A stretch of DNA of 26,007 nucleotides from CAYHWE01 sp964360445 (GCA_964360445.1 CAYHWE010000011.1:1-26007); one strand, 5' to 3'; positions 1 through 7,588 are shown, numbered from the stretch's first letter. Numbers and translations are program-made. Notes: generated by a model from the letters alone, not told the origin.

Positions 1-885
1 TTTTACTTCCGCCAGATTCAGGGTTTCCATGATGTCCTCGGCGCGCGTAACCGCTTTCGCGCCTTCTTTTATCAAAGAGTTTGTTCCCAGGGAGAATTGG
101 GAGTAGATCGGGCCCGGGACCGCGAATACTTCCCGGTTCTGTTCCAGGGCGAATTTTGCCGTGATCAGGCTGCCGGATTTCTGGTCCGCTTCGATGACTA
201 AGGTGCCTAAGGAGAGGCCGGAAATGATGCGGTTCCTTTGGGGAAAATGGTGTTTTAGGGCGGGCGTGCCCGGAACAAATTCGGAAATCAGGGCGCCGCC
301 TTCGGCAACAATCCTTTCGGCCAAAAATCTGTTTTGGACAGGGTAGATATTTTGTTTGTCGAGACCAGAACCCAGGACGGCGATAGTGCGCCCTTTTGCC
401 GCCAAGGCGTTATCATGTGCCAATGTATCGATACCGATAGCCAAGCCGCTTATGACTGCAAGCTGGTTGGAGACCTTCCTTATTATATCCTCAACGATCC
501 TTTTTCCGTAGGGCGTGAATTTTCTTGTCCCGACGACAGCTAAATTCGCGCTTTCGTTCTCAATCAGGACTCCTTTGTAATAAAGCACCTGAGGCGGGTT
601 GTAGATTTCTTTCAGGAGCGGGGGGTAGAGACCATCTCTTACAGAAATGGCATAGATATTTTCTTTTGTTAAATTTTCGAGGATTTTATCCGGGTCGATA
701 TCAGTCCGTGCGGCGATGAATTCATAGGCTACATTTTCTTCAATTCCGGCTTGCCTGAGTGTGGAAAAGTCTGCTTTGAAAGCTGTTGCCCAATCTTGGA
801 AATAACTTTGAAGCCTTTGCAGCCTGACAGGGCCGAATTTAGGGAAATGGGCCAAGGCTATCAGATATTTGATATTATCTTGCAT
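1..885 (-). CDS. dprA: DNA-processing protein DprA, C-terminus outside window
   Basis: DprA binds incoming single-stranded DNA during natural transformation and loads RecA. The 295 visible residues begin MQDNIKYLIALAHFPKFG, an N-terminal SAM-like helical region. A Rossmann-like DprA core follows, with recognisable blocks VVGTRKFTPYG, VISGLAIGIDTLAH, TIAVLGSGLD, FPQRNRIISGLS and SGSLITAKFALEQ, then VFAVPGPIYSQFSLGTNSLI. The usual Arg in SGLARGID is Ile here. The reading frame is open to base 1, so any C-terminal winged helix lies outside the window. The start at 885 gives the family's normal N-terminus; no SD is visible. It is transcribed divergently from the structured RNA whose promoter lies at 934-962. 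Family assignment is certain; a role in competence is inferred. Confidence 0.95.
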   Translation of the reverse strand, partial: MQDNIKYLIALAHFPKFGPVRLQRLQSYFQDWATAFKADFSTLRQAGIEENVAYEFIAARTDIDPDKILENLTKENIYAISVRDGLYPPLLKEIYNPPQVLYYKGVLIENESANLAVVGTRKFTPYGKRIVEDIIRKVSNQLAVISGLAIGIDTLAHDNALAAKGRTIAVLGSGLDKQNIYPVQNRFLAERIVAEGGALISEFVPGTPALKHHFPQRNRIISGLSLGTLVIEADQKSGSLITAKFALEQNREVFAVPGPIYSQFSLGTNSLIKEGAKAVTRAEDIMETLNLAEVK

Positions 886-933
886 ATTTTGTTTAAAGTT
901 AAAGGAAATTGCCGAAAAGCAGAGTACTTATTA

Positions 934-962
934 TTGACAGCGAAACCCTCTTATGTTACCAT
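934..962 (+). promoter_or_regulatory. Extended -10 promoter of the structured RNA
   Basis: A consensus -35 TTGACA (934-939) is followed by a 17-nt spacer and a -10 TACCAT (957-962), preceded by TG at 954-955 (extended -10). The predicted start at about 969-970 is exactly the first base of the long closing stem of the downstream RNA, which supports both calls. Confidence 0.8.
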
Positions 963-968
963 GAGCTA

Positions 969-1262
969 AATAGTGCTCGGCTTTCTACTTGTCCCAGGGC
1001 GGTGGTTATTAAGTGAATCTTCCTCCTTATTCATTTAAGATCGCATGTCCCTTCAAGGCAAGTAGAAATCCGGGTGCTATTTTTTCATAGATTTTGAAAA
1101 CTTTTTCAGTTTTTTTAGTATCCATGATTTTGCCTGGAAGTGGCTCGATTTAGCCTTACCCTCCTTTGGCTATTTCGGACTTAAATGAGAAAATTCTTGG
1201 CTTCTAGGCATAATCATGGATATTAAAAATAAAACAGGCTTGTGCCTGTTTTATTTTTTTTA
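969..1262 (+). ncRNA. Two-domain structured RNA with anti-SD (CCUCCUU) hairpin loops
   Basis: I do not recognise this RNA. Domain 1 is closed by a 22-position stem (970-991 with 1059-1080; three G-U wobbles, one C-U mismatch). Inside it a 10-bp hairpin (1009-1018 with 1029-1038) presents the loop CUUCCUCCUU. An A/U-rich linker of about 40 nt leads to domain 2, closed by a 21-position stem (1120-1140 with 1201-1221; one G-U, one U-U). Inside it CGA-UU-UAGCC pairs with GGCUA-UU-UCG (1146-1155 with 1168-1177) around the loop UUACCCUCCUUU. Every wobble is G-U only when read on the plus strand; on the minus strand each would be A-C. A promoter starts at the first stem base and an intrinsic terminator ends the unit. 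It does not resemble tmRNA, RNase P, SRP or 6S RNA. The shared loop motif equals the 16S 3' anti-SD, suggesting a translation-related role; this is inference. Confidence 0.85.
1225..1262 (+). terminator. Bidirectional intrinsic terminator between the RNA and pth
   Basis: A perfect 15-bp stem (1225-1239 with 1244-1258) has a TTGT loop and a T-run on both strands. On plus it ends the structured RNA; on minus it follows the pth stop codon (1260-1262), which lies inside the T-run. The two convergent genes therefore share one terminator. Confidence 0.9.
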
Positions 1263-1775
1263 TAATTTCTTCATAATTTCTTCATTTAATTCCTCAATCT
1301 TCCTTAGTTCTTCTTTGCTGAATTTCTGGAGAACGAATTTTTCTGCCGGGATCTTTTCTTTTTCTTCCGTTCTTATTCCTACTCGTATGCGCTGGAAATT
1401 TTTTGTGCCTAGGTGGTCGATTATGGATTGAACGCCATTGTGGCCGGCGCTTCTCGAATCGAGAGCGACTTTATATTTCCCGAAATCAACATCCATGTCA
1501 TCGTGGATCACAACCAATAATTCCGGAAGGTCATCATTTAATATTTTATAGAAATGCAAAATCGACCTTACAGATTCGCCGGAAAGATTCATATATGTCT
1601 GCGGTTTGACTAAAAAAGTCCCGTTGCATTCGGCCAATTCCGCTTTGAATTTTTTATTCAGCTTCCAGGAAAGATTGTTCTCTTCGGCAAATCTGTCTAA
1701 AACCATAAAACCGACATTGTGCCGTGTATTGTCATATTTATCTCCCGGATTGCCGAGACCGACGATGAACCTCAT
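1260..1775 (-). CDS. pth: Peptidyl-tRNA hydrolase
   Basis: This enzyme recycles tRNA by cleaving the ester bond of peptidyl-tRNAs that drop off the ribosome. The 171 residues are slightly shorter than the usual 180-195. Motifs: VGLGNPGDKYDNTRHNVG, with the substrate-contacting Asn9 and catalytic His19; KPQTYMNLSG; HDDMDVDFGK, with the conserved Asp; and GHNGVQSIIDHLGT. The start at 1775 gives the canonical MRFIVGLGNPG opening; no SD is seen upstream. It lies 219 nt downstream of der on the same strand and is probably the last gene of the LCP-der-pth unit. It ends in the bidirectional terminator shared with the structured RNA. Confidence 0.97.
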   Translation of the reverse strand: MRFIVGLGNPGDKYDNTRHNVGFMVLDRFAEENNLSWKLNKKFKAELAECNGTFLVKPQTYMNLSGESVRSILHFYKILNDDLPELLVVIHDDMDVDFGKYKVALDSRSAGHNGVQSIIDHLGTKNFQRIRVGIRTEEKEKIPAEKFVLQKFSKEELRKIEELNEEIMKKL

Positions 1776-1784
1776 AAATTGAAA

Positions 1785-1983
1785 ATTTAAATATCAAAAT
1801 GTAAAATGACAATTTAAAATGTTAAAATGTTTTATCCTGATTGGGTTTAATGACAGAGCTTAGTAGTATGAAATAAATTTTTTAAATTTTGCATTGTCAT
1901 TTTGATTTTTGATTTTCCCGCCTCGCGTCGACTCGTTCTTGTAATTGGTTTAGAGCGAAATGGATAACGCGAGTCGAGGCGGG
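1785..1983. repeat. AT-rich inverted sequence with a GC-rich palindrome, between pth and der
   Basis: This gene-free 219-nt gap holds two AT-rich segments that are imperfect inverted copies (around 1790-1825 and 1880-1915, sharing AAAATGACAA and its complement). Next to them is a GC-rich palindrome. Its left arm 1917-1935 and right arm 1970-1983 pair CCCGCCT/AGGCGGG and CGACTCG/CGAGTCG, with an extra CGCGT in the left arm. No T-run follows either side, so it is not a terminator. It resembles a dispersed MITE- or REP-like element inserted between genes. Confidence 0.6.
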
Positions 1984-1994
1984 TGCATTTTGCA

Positions 1995-3446
1995 TTAGTT
2001 ATCGTGTTTTCCATGCACGATCCTGTTTTTTACGACGCGGATCGTGATCGGCGTGCCTGTAAAGCCGAATTTTTCACGTAATCTATTTTCAATAAAACGC
2101 ACGTAGGAGAAGTGCAGATCTTCTTTCGAGCCGATACGCAGGATAAATTCCGGCGGATTGCTTTTTGTCTGGACGAATTTATGGATGCGCGGATGCTTTG
2201 TGCCCTTGCCCTTTGACGGCCTGTGGATTTTTACAAGCGCCATCATGAAAGTGTTAAGCTGAGAATCAGTGATCTCTTTTTGTCTTTCTTCATTGATCTG
2301 TAGGATCAGGTCCAGTAATTTTTTGACCTTTTCTCCGGTCAGGGCGGATGTGAATTGGATATTGGCCCAGCGCGCGAAAGGGAAGCTTCCCTGGATGTAT
2401 TCCGTATATTTTTTAGTGTCCTTTTCTTTTACCATGTCCCATTTGTTAGCGACGATGATCAGGCTTTTTTTGTATTCGATTATCTCTTGCACGATTTTTT
2501 GGTCCTGATGGGTTATCGGTTCATTTATATCAATGATGAATAAGGCGATATCGGAATGGTTCAGAGCGCCCAAGGATTTAGCCATGCCGATCTTTGTCAG
2601 ATCTTCTACGCTTGTTATCCTGTCTTTTTTGTGTTTGGCGTTTTTTTGCCCGGCCTTGCTCAGTCCGGCGGTATCAACCAGTTTTATCACCCTGTCGTTA
2701 TAATGCAGGAAAGTGTTCTGCGGTTCGCGGGTGGTATGAGCGATGGGGCTGACGATAACCCGTTCTTCGCCAAGGATACTGTTCAAGAGGCTTGATTTGC
2801 CGACATTCGGCTTGCCGATAACGCAGACATCGACTGTTTTTATCTCCTCCTCGGCCTCAGCTTTTACCTTTTTGATCTTACGTTCTTTCAATCTTTTTAG
2901 GATGACATCAAGAAGATCGCCAGTGCCGGATCCGGTTGCGGCAGAAACCGGTATCGGCTCGCCTAAAGACAATTTATGGAATTCAGAAATTTCTTTTCTT
3001 TGTCTTTGGGTGTCTGCTTTATTGGCAACCAAGATGACCTTATTTGATTCAGGGATAATTTTCTTGACCAGAAGCGCCATCTGTTTGTCCTGCGGCAAGA
3101 CGCCTGTAAAACTATCTACCACAAAAAGGATCAGGTCGGCCTTTTTTAAATAATCGCGCGCCTGTTCCTGGACCCTGGCTTCGATGTCATTCGTTTCACT
3201 TTTTTTCTTAAGCAGGTATTCGATATCCATGATTCCGCCCGTATCGATCAGGTCGAATTTTGCGTCTCTCCAGCTGACCTCTTCGATATTGGAATCCCTG
3301 GTCGTGCCCTCTATGTCGGAAACCAAGGCTTTTTTCTTTTCCGTCAGACAGTTAAAAAGAGTGGATTTCCCCACATTCGTCCTTCCAAAAACGACTACCA
3401 ACGGTAATTGCTGCTTCTTTTTTTTAATTTTCGCATTACTGGCCAT
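1995..3446 (-). CDS. der: Ribosome assembly GTPase Der (EngA)
   Basis: Der is a tandem-G-domain GTPase needed for 50S maturation. The 483 residues contain GTPase domain 1 (P-loop GRTNVGKST near residue 21, DTGG, NKAD), GTPase domain 2 (P-loop GKPNVGKSS near 212, DTAG, NKWD) and the C-terminal KH-like domain from about 395. The first P-loop has Thr where GRPNVGKS is usual. The protein is about 40 residues longer than typical bacterial Der because of a Lys-rich N-terminal tail (KIKKKKQQ) and longer switch-region insertions in both G domains, including a Lys/His-rich stretch after DTAG. The start codon lies one base after the stop of the upstream LCP gene and has no SD, which suggests translational coupling. 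Confidence 0.97.
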   Translation of the reverse strand: MASNAKIKKKKQQLPLVVVFGRTNVGKSTLFNCLTEKKKALVSDIEGTTRDSNIEEVSWRDAKFDLIDTGGIMDIEYLLKKKSETNDIEARVQEQARDYLKKADLILFVVDSFTGVLPQDKQMALLVKKIIPESNKVILVANKADTQRQRKEISEFHKLSLGEPIPVSAATGSGTGDLLDVILKRLKERKIKKVKAEAEEEIKTVDVCVIGKPNVGKSSLLNSILGEERVIVSPIAHTTREPQNTFLHYNDRVIKLVDTAGLSKAGQKNAKHKKDRITSVEDLTKIGMAKSLGALNHSDIALFIIDINEPITHQDQKIVQEIIEYKKSLIIVANKWDMVKEKDTKKYTEYIQGSFPFARWANIQFTSALTGEKVKKLLDLILQINEERQKEITDSQLNTFMMALVKIHRPSKGKGTKHPRIHKFVQTKSNPPEFILRIGSKEDLHFSYVRFIENRLREKFGFTGTPITIRVVKNRIVHGKHDN

Positions 3447-3447
3447 A

Positions 3448-4935
3448 TTATTCGTTATTTATTGCTCCCGATTTACTGTCATCAGCTTCTTGTCCCAAGA
3501 TCAGGACGAAATCCGGTTTTTCAGCGCTTGTGACGCTGTTGATTTCATTTGACAGCCATTGCGGCAAATCAGTGGAAACATTTGCGTTAGTCTTATCTTT
3601 CAATATTTTCAGCGACGACGTTTTTTTGCCGCCGGTCATATCGTAAATCACATTTTTTTGGAAATTCTGCTGGTTGGCATTGGCGATGCGGATAATATCA
3701 AACCCCAAGTTCTCCAGGTCCATGGCTATTTTGCTGGCAAGGCCGTTGATCCATGTTCCGTTGCGGACTTCCAGGCTGGCTTTTTCTACCGATACTTTTG
3801 TTTTCGTCTCTTGCGGCGCGTTGTAAAAAATATTCCCGACCAGATATCTGATTTCGGAAAAATCTCCGCTTCTCGGAGTCAGGATATAGGCTCCATCTTC
3901 GCCTCGACCGTCAACCAGAAGGCCTCTCGGGCTGTTATCAAGCACTTTGTTCGTTATATCATCCTGCTTCGTATCGCCGAACATATCCCATAATTTTATT
4001 ATTTCCCAAATTTTCAGATTCGTATCGATGTTCGTTCCAACCGCTTTCAGGACATTACCGACCATTTTCGGCTTAAAAAGAGTGTTGGCGGAAATAAGTT
4101 TTTCTTTAGTCGCTTCGATGATTTTCTGCTGTCTCTTGGCGCGGGCAAAATCAGATCCTTCTCCATTCACGCCGTGGCGCGAGCGGGCGAATTTCAGCGC
4201 CAACGAGCCGTCCATTTCCTGCCAGCCTTTCTCCACATGCAGATGCTCAAAGCGGGATTCATAAGGATACGCGTCTTCTTTGCCGAGAACAGGGTAGGTG
4301 TAGTCGTCCAAAGTATTGTCGACATAAACTTTGACTCCGCCTAATTCGTCGATGATCGTCTTGAATCCGGTAAAATCTATGAGAAAATAGTAATCGATGG
4401 GAATGTCCAGCAGATCGCTTACCGCTTGGCTGACGGCCAGGCTGCCGCTGCCCGGGTTTTCCTTTTCAGCCAGGGCGTTGATGCTGTTTATTTTTCTCCA
4501 GCCCATACCCTCGACAGGAATGGTCATGTCCCTGGGGATGGAAATAAGAGCCACTTTTTGGGTTGACGGCTGCAGGCTGGCGATCATTATCGTATCGGTC
4601 AGGAGGCCGCCTTCATGATTTTTCCCGCCGATGCCCAGAAGAAGGATATTGATCCTGTCAGTATTCTCGCCTTTGAGTTTTTTATTGGCGCTTTCCGCCA
4701 GATTCTTTAATTGGCTTATGACCGGTATCTTGTCGATCCAGGATGTTCCGGATTGGTTGGAAATTATGATTTGGGTGGAAAAGACAGCAAGGCTTATTAT
4801 GCAGAAAATTGCCAGATAGGCGAAAATTTTAAGGCCGATATTTTTCTTTTTCGGCTGCAACCCTTGGGACGGGGTGCTGTATTCTATCGTTTCCGGTTTT
4901 TTGGCGTTCTGTTGAGGGTTATTTCGGTTGTCCAT
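3448..4935 (-). CDS. LytR-CpsA-Psr (LCP) family cell-wall glycopolymer ligase with LytR_C domain
   Basis: LCP proteins transfer lipid-linked glycopolymers onto peptidoglycan outside the membrane. In these 495 residues a cytoplasmic tail of about 35 residues precedes one transmembrane helix (about 37-58). The LCP catalytic domain (about 95-270) has LLLGIGG, TDTIMIASLQ, SIPRDMTIP with the conserved Arg-Asp, INALAE, and RSRHGVNGEGSDFARAKRQQ with the Arg residues that bind the pyrophosphate lipid. A C-terminal LytR_C domain (about 385-475) starts at LEVRNGTWINGLA. It is the first gene of the likely LCP-der-pth operon, with a good promoter at 4977-5005 and a leader of about 35 nt. The exact glycopolymer cannot be read from sequence. 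Confidence 0.93.
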   Translation of the reverse strand: MDNRNNPQQNAKKPETIEYSTPSQGLQPKKKNIGLKIFAYLAIFCIISLAVFSTQIIISNQSGTSWIDKIPVISQLKNLAESANKKLKGENTDRINILLLGIGGKNHEGGLLTDTIMIASLQPSTQKVALISIPRDMTIPVEGMGWRKINSINALAEKENPGSGSLAVSQAVSDLLDIPIDYYFLIDFTGFKTIIDELGGVKVYVDNTLDDYTYPVLGKEDAYPYESRFEHLHVEKGWQEMDGSLALKFARSRHGVNGEGSDFARAKRQQKIIEATKEKLISANTLFKPKMVGNVLKAVGTNIDTNLKIWEIIKLWDMFGDTKQDDITNKVLDNSPRGLLVDGRGEDGAYILTPRSGDFSEIRYLVGNIFYNAPQETKTKVSVEKASLEVRNGTWINGLASKIAMDLENLGFDIIRIANANQQNFQKNVIYDMTGGKKTSSLKILKDKTNANVSTDLPQWLSNEINSVTSAEKPDFVLILGQEADDSKSGAINNE

Positions 4936-4976
4936 CGGTTTTTATTTTAAAAAAATCATTACAAAATTATTATCCT

Positions 4977-5005
4977 AGTATAATATATTTAGAAGCATTA
5001 GGCAA
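4977..5005 (-). promoter_or_regulatory. Promoter of the LCP-der-pth unit
   Basis: Reading leftward, -35 TTGCCT (5000-5005), a 17-nt spacer and -10 TATACT (4977-4982). The predicted start is near 4970, giving a leader of about 35 nt before the LCP start at 4935. Confidence 0.7.
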
Positions 5006-5064
5006 ATATTTGCAGTTTATGTTATAATAAATCTGCTTATTGGAAAATAGGCTTAAATTAGCTA

Positions 5065-5093
5065 TTGATTTCATATCAATTTAATGCTATAAT
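5065..5093 (+). promoter_or_regulatory. Promoter of lepB, nearly leaderless
   Basis: -35 TTGATT (5065-5070), a 17-nt spacer and -10 TATAAT (5088-5093), with TG just upstream of the -10. The start would fall near 5100, only about five bases before the lepB ATG at 5105, leaving no room for an SD. Confidence 0.75.
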
Positions 5094-5104
5094 TTTTTAT
5101 ATTT

Positions 5105-5668
5105 ATGTTAAGAGATTTTTTCAATTTTATTTTCGAGTTAGTCAAGATAGTGGTCATATCCCTGGTGATCATCATTCCTGTCAGGTATTTCTTGATCCAG
5201 CCTTTTTACGTAAAAGGGGCTTCTATGGAGCCGAGTTTTTATGATCATGAGTATCTGATAATCGACGAAATTTCTTACAGGCTGAATGATCCGGAAAGAG
5301 GGGACATCGTCGTATTCAGGTATCCGAAAAATCCGCAGGAATTTTTTATCAAAAGGGTGATTGCTTTGCCGGGAGAAAAAGTGCAGATCAAGGATGGCGC
5401 CGTATATGTGTATAACGACGAAAACCCGAACGGCTTTATCCTGGATGAATCTTACTTGGGAGACGGGGTGAAAACTTACAGCATGAATGACGACTTTGTT
5501 TATGTCGGGAAAAATGAATATTTCGTTTTAGGCGATAACCGCAATTCTTCCAAGGATTCCCGCAGCTTCGGTTCCGTCAATAAAAGTTTTCTGATCGGAA
5601 AAGTCTGGCTTCGCGGATGGCCGTTTGACCGCGTCAATGTGTTCCGCAGCCATGAATATCAATACTAA
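5105..5668 (+). CDS. lepB: Signal peptidase I
   Basis: This membrane peptidase removes Sec/Tat signal peptides. In the 187 residues one N-terminal transmembrane helix (about 10-31) is followed by box B GASMEPSF, with the nucleophile Ser40, and box D FFIKRVIALPGE, with general base Lys83. GDNRNSSKDSRSFGSV (box E) and a final hydrophobic WLRGWPFDRVNVF follow. The Ser-Lys dyad is intact. The length is typical for single-helix enzymes. It is probably cotranscribed with hisS, 53 nt downstream. The local envelope load (LCP protein, pilin-Ig proteins with signal peptides) provides obvious substrates. Confidence 0.97.
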   Translation: MLRDFFNFIFELVKIVVISLVIIIPVRYFLIQPFYVKGASMEPSFYDHEYLIIDEISYRLNDPERGDIVVFRYPKNPQEFFIKRVIALPGEKVQIKDGAVYVYNDENPNGFILDESYLGDGVKTYSMNDDFVYVGKNEYFVLGDNRNSSKDSRSFGSVNKSFLIGKVWLRGWPFDRVNVFRSHEYQY

Positions 5669-5721
5669 TCAATTAACAATTATAAATTGACAATTATCAA
5701 TCATTTTATAATTGACTATAT

Positions 5722-7104
5722 ATGCCACGACCAGCTAAAAAAATTGCTAAAGAAAAAGAAGCGCAACCGCAAAAGAAGTATAAGAGTTACGCAAGGCTCA
5801 GAGGAATGAGGGATGTGCTTTTTGATGAATATAAATATTGGGATTTAGTGACCAATAAAGCGGTTGATTTATCAAGGACTTACGGGTTCAAGCGCATCGA
5901 GACTCCGGCCTTAGAGAGCTTGGAGTTATACGAAAAATCTACCGGCGAGAGCAGCGATATCGTTTCAAAGGAAATGTATTCTTTTGTTGATAAGAGTGGA
6001 GAGAAAATCGCTTTAAGGCCGGAAGGGACTCCGGGGCTGGTCCGCGCTTATGTCGAGCACGGCATGTTTAATCTTCCCCAGCCGGTAAAGATGTTCCTGA
6101 TCGGCCCGTTTTTCAGGCACGACAAGCCACAATCGGGAAGATACAGGCAGTTTTCGCAATTCAATCTGGAAATGTTCGGCGAACCGAGCCCTGTTGCCGA
6201 CGCGCAGATAATCCTGATCGCTTATAATTTTTTCAAAGAATTGCAGGTTCCGGTGCAGATCCAGGTCAACAGTATCGGTTGTAAGGACGACAGGAAATCG
6301 TATGTTTCCAAACTGCTTGATTTCTATAAAGAGCGCGGCAGGAAATCGAAGCTTTGCCAGGATTGCAGGAAAAGGCTGGTAAAGAACCCTTTGCGCTTAT
6401 TGGACTGCAAAGAAGAAAAATGCGCGGCCATGCTTGCCGATGTCCCTCAGATCGTTGATTCCTTATGCGACGACTGCCGCAATCATTTCATAAAAGTCCT
6501 GGAATACCTGGATGAGCTTGATATCCCGTATAATCTTAACCCGCTTTTAGTGCGCGGATTGGATTATTATAATAAGACTGTTTTTGAAATCTGGCCTTTA
6601 GGCGAAGATCAGGCCAGACAGGCCTCGTTGGGAGGAGGCGGCCGTTATGATGAACTGGTTGAACAGATGGGCGGCAGGCCGACTCCTGCCTGCGGTTTCG
6701 GGCTGGGAATGGAGAGAACGATCGCGAAAGTCAAAGAAACGAATATTCCGCTGAAAAATCATAATGAAGATTGTATCTTTATCGCCCAATTAGGCGAGCA
6801 GTCAAGACGGAAAGCATTCTTGCTTTTTGAAGAATTGCGTCGATCCGGAATCAAGGTAAGGCAGATGTTTACAAAGGATAGCTTGAAAGCGCAGCTGGAA
6901 GAAGCAAATAAGCTGGGGGCGAAATTCAGCCTGATTCTCGGCCAGAAGGAAATCATCGATGGCACGGTGTTGATCCGCGATATGGAATCCGGCATCCAAG
7001 AGGTGGTGGATTATAAGAAAATCAGGACTGAATTGGAAAAGAGATTGGCTAATGGTGAAAAAAGAGAGGAATTGAGAAATGAGAATTTAGAAGTTAGAAG
7101 CTAG
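5722..7104 (+). CDS. hisS: Histidyl-tRNA synthetase
   Basis: This class II synthetase charges tRNA-His. It has 460 residues. A basic N-terminal extension of about 20 residues precedes RLRGMRDVLFDE. Motif 2 is FFRHDKPQSGRYRQFSQFN (near 130), the histidine-specific segment is LVRGLDYYNKTVFEI (near 277) and motif 3 is ACGFGLGMER (near 323). An anticodon-binding domain fills the C-terminus (about 350-440). The insertion domain carries three Cys pairs (CQDC, CKEEKC, CDDC; about 212-255) in a pattern seen in several HisRS lineages, possibly metal-binding. The last about 12 residues (REELRNENLEVRS) look like coding drift into an AT-rich intergenic repeat. The preceding 53-nt spacer is AT-rich repeat sequence with no SD and no T-box. 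Confidence 0.97.
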   Translation: MPRPAKKIAKEKEAQPQKKYKSYARLRGMRDVLFDEYKYWDLVTNKAVDLSRTYGFKRIETPALESLELYEKSTGESSDIVSKEMYSFVDKSGEKIALRPEGTPGLVRAYVEHGMFNLPQPVKMFLIGPFFRHDKPQSGRYRQFSQFNLEMFGEPSPVADAQIILIAYNFFKELQVPVQIQVNSIGCKDDRKSYVSKLLDFYKERGRKSKLCQDCRKRLVKNPLRLLDCKEEKCAAMLADVPQIVDSLCDDCRNHFIKVLEYLDELDIPYNLNPLLVRGLDYYNKTVFEIWPLGEDQARQASLGGGGRYDELVEQMGGRPTPACGFGLGMERTIAKVKETNIPLKNHNEDCIFIAQLGEQSRRKAFLLFEELRRSGIKVRQMFTKDSLKAQLEEANKLGAKFSLILGQKEIIDGTVLIRDMESGIQEVVDYKKIRTELEKRLANGEKREELRNENLEVRS

Positions 7105-7139
7105 TCCGCCTTTTGTATTTTAGCGGAGATGAGCAATGC

Positions 7140-7168
7140 TTGACAAAACGGAGCAATTAGTTTACTTT
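7140..7168 (+). promoter_or_regulatory. Promoter of bS21 gene
   Basis: -35 TTGACA (7140-7145), a 17-nt spacer and -10 TACTTT (7163-7168), giving a leader of about 38 nt. This separates bS21 expression from hisS. Confidence 0.65.
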
Positions 7169-7212
7169 TATTAAGTATTTATAAATATAACATTAGAAAG
7201 GTAGGTGTTTTT

Positions 7213-7449
7213 GTGGTAGACCAAAAAAGAAAAAAAGGCGAAAGTTTTGAAAGTTTTTTAAGACGGTTCAATAAGAGGCTGCAACAGAGCAGGAAATTAA
7301 AAGAAGTCCGTCAGAGACAATATGTCGCTTCAAAGATAAATAAGAACAAACAGAAAAAAAGAGCTTTGGTCGGTATCGGCTTGCATGAGAAGAGAGAATA
7401 TCTGAAGAGAATCGGCAAATGGAAAGAAGAAACTAGGAAAAGATGGTAA
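7213..7449 (+). CDS. rpsU: Small-subunit ribosomal protein bS21, extended
   Basis: bS21 sits on the 30S platform beside the 3' end of 16S rRNA and helps mRNA engage the anti-SD. The 78 residues open MVDQKRKKGESFESFLRRFNKRLQ, matching the bS21 signature, followed by a highly basic helix-rich tail. It is longer than the usual 60-70 residues, ending in an extra segment HEKREYLKRIGKWKEETRKRW. I chose the GTG start at 7213 because an SD-like AGAAAGGTAGGTG ends about 8 bases upstream, one of the few SDs in this window. It has its own promoter and terminator. Assignment rests on the N-terminal half; the tail is not recognisable. Confidence 0.85.
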   Translation: MVDQKRKKGESFESFLRRFNKRLQQSRKLKEVRQRQYVASKINKNKQKKRALVGIGLHEKREYLKRIGKWKEETRKRW

Positions 7450-7458
7450 ACACTTTTT

Positions 7459-7491
7459 AAAACAGAGGCAGTAATGCCTCTGTTTTGTTTT
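7459..7491 (+). terminator. Intrinsic terminator after bS21
   Basis: A perfect 12-bp stem (7459-7470 with 7475-7486), loop GTAA, followed by a T-rich tail ending in TTTTGTTTT. Confidence 0.9.
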
Positions 7492-7495
7492 CTGC

Positions 7496-7588
7496 CATTG
7501 CGAGGAGCAGCAGCGACGCGGCAATCTATAATAGCTGGCATGTTGTATAACCTATTAAAGATTGCTTCATTCCATCATACTCGCAATG
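7496..7588. repeat. Dispersed palindromic element (ATTGCGAG...CTCGCAAT type)
   Basis: Ends CATTGCGAG (7496-7504) and CTCGCAATG (7580-7588) are perfect inverted repeats. Inside them GCAATCT and AGATTGC form a second inverted pair, and the left side contains GGAGCAGCAGCGACGCGG. This end sequence and layout match a small palindromic repeat family that I know from many unrelated bacterial genomes. It lies between the bS21 terminator and yqeY and carries no gene. Confidence 0.75.

Noticed and set aside
1027..1125. A 32-codon minus-strand frame inside the structured RNA region, preceded by GGAGG-like loops (possible CsrA-binding RNA or small peptide)
   Set aside because: All wobble pairs of the fold are G-U on plus and A-C on minus, and the promoter and terminator are both on plus. 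No minus-strand promoter or start signal supports it.
5669..5721. A T-box or promoter in front of hisS
   Set aside because: Only AT-rich repeated AATTGACAATTAT-like sequence is seen; TTGACA and TATAAT are just 14 apart, and no T-box or specifier pattern is present.
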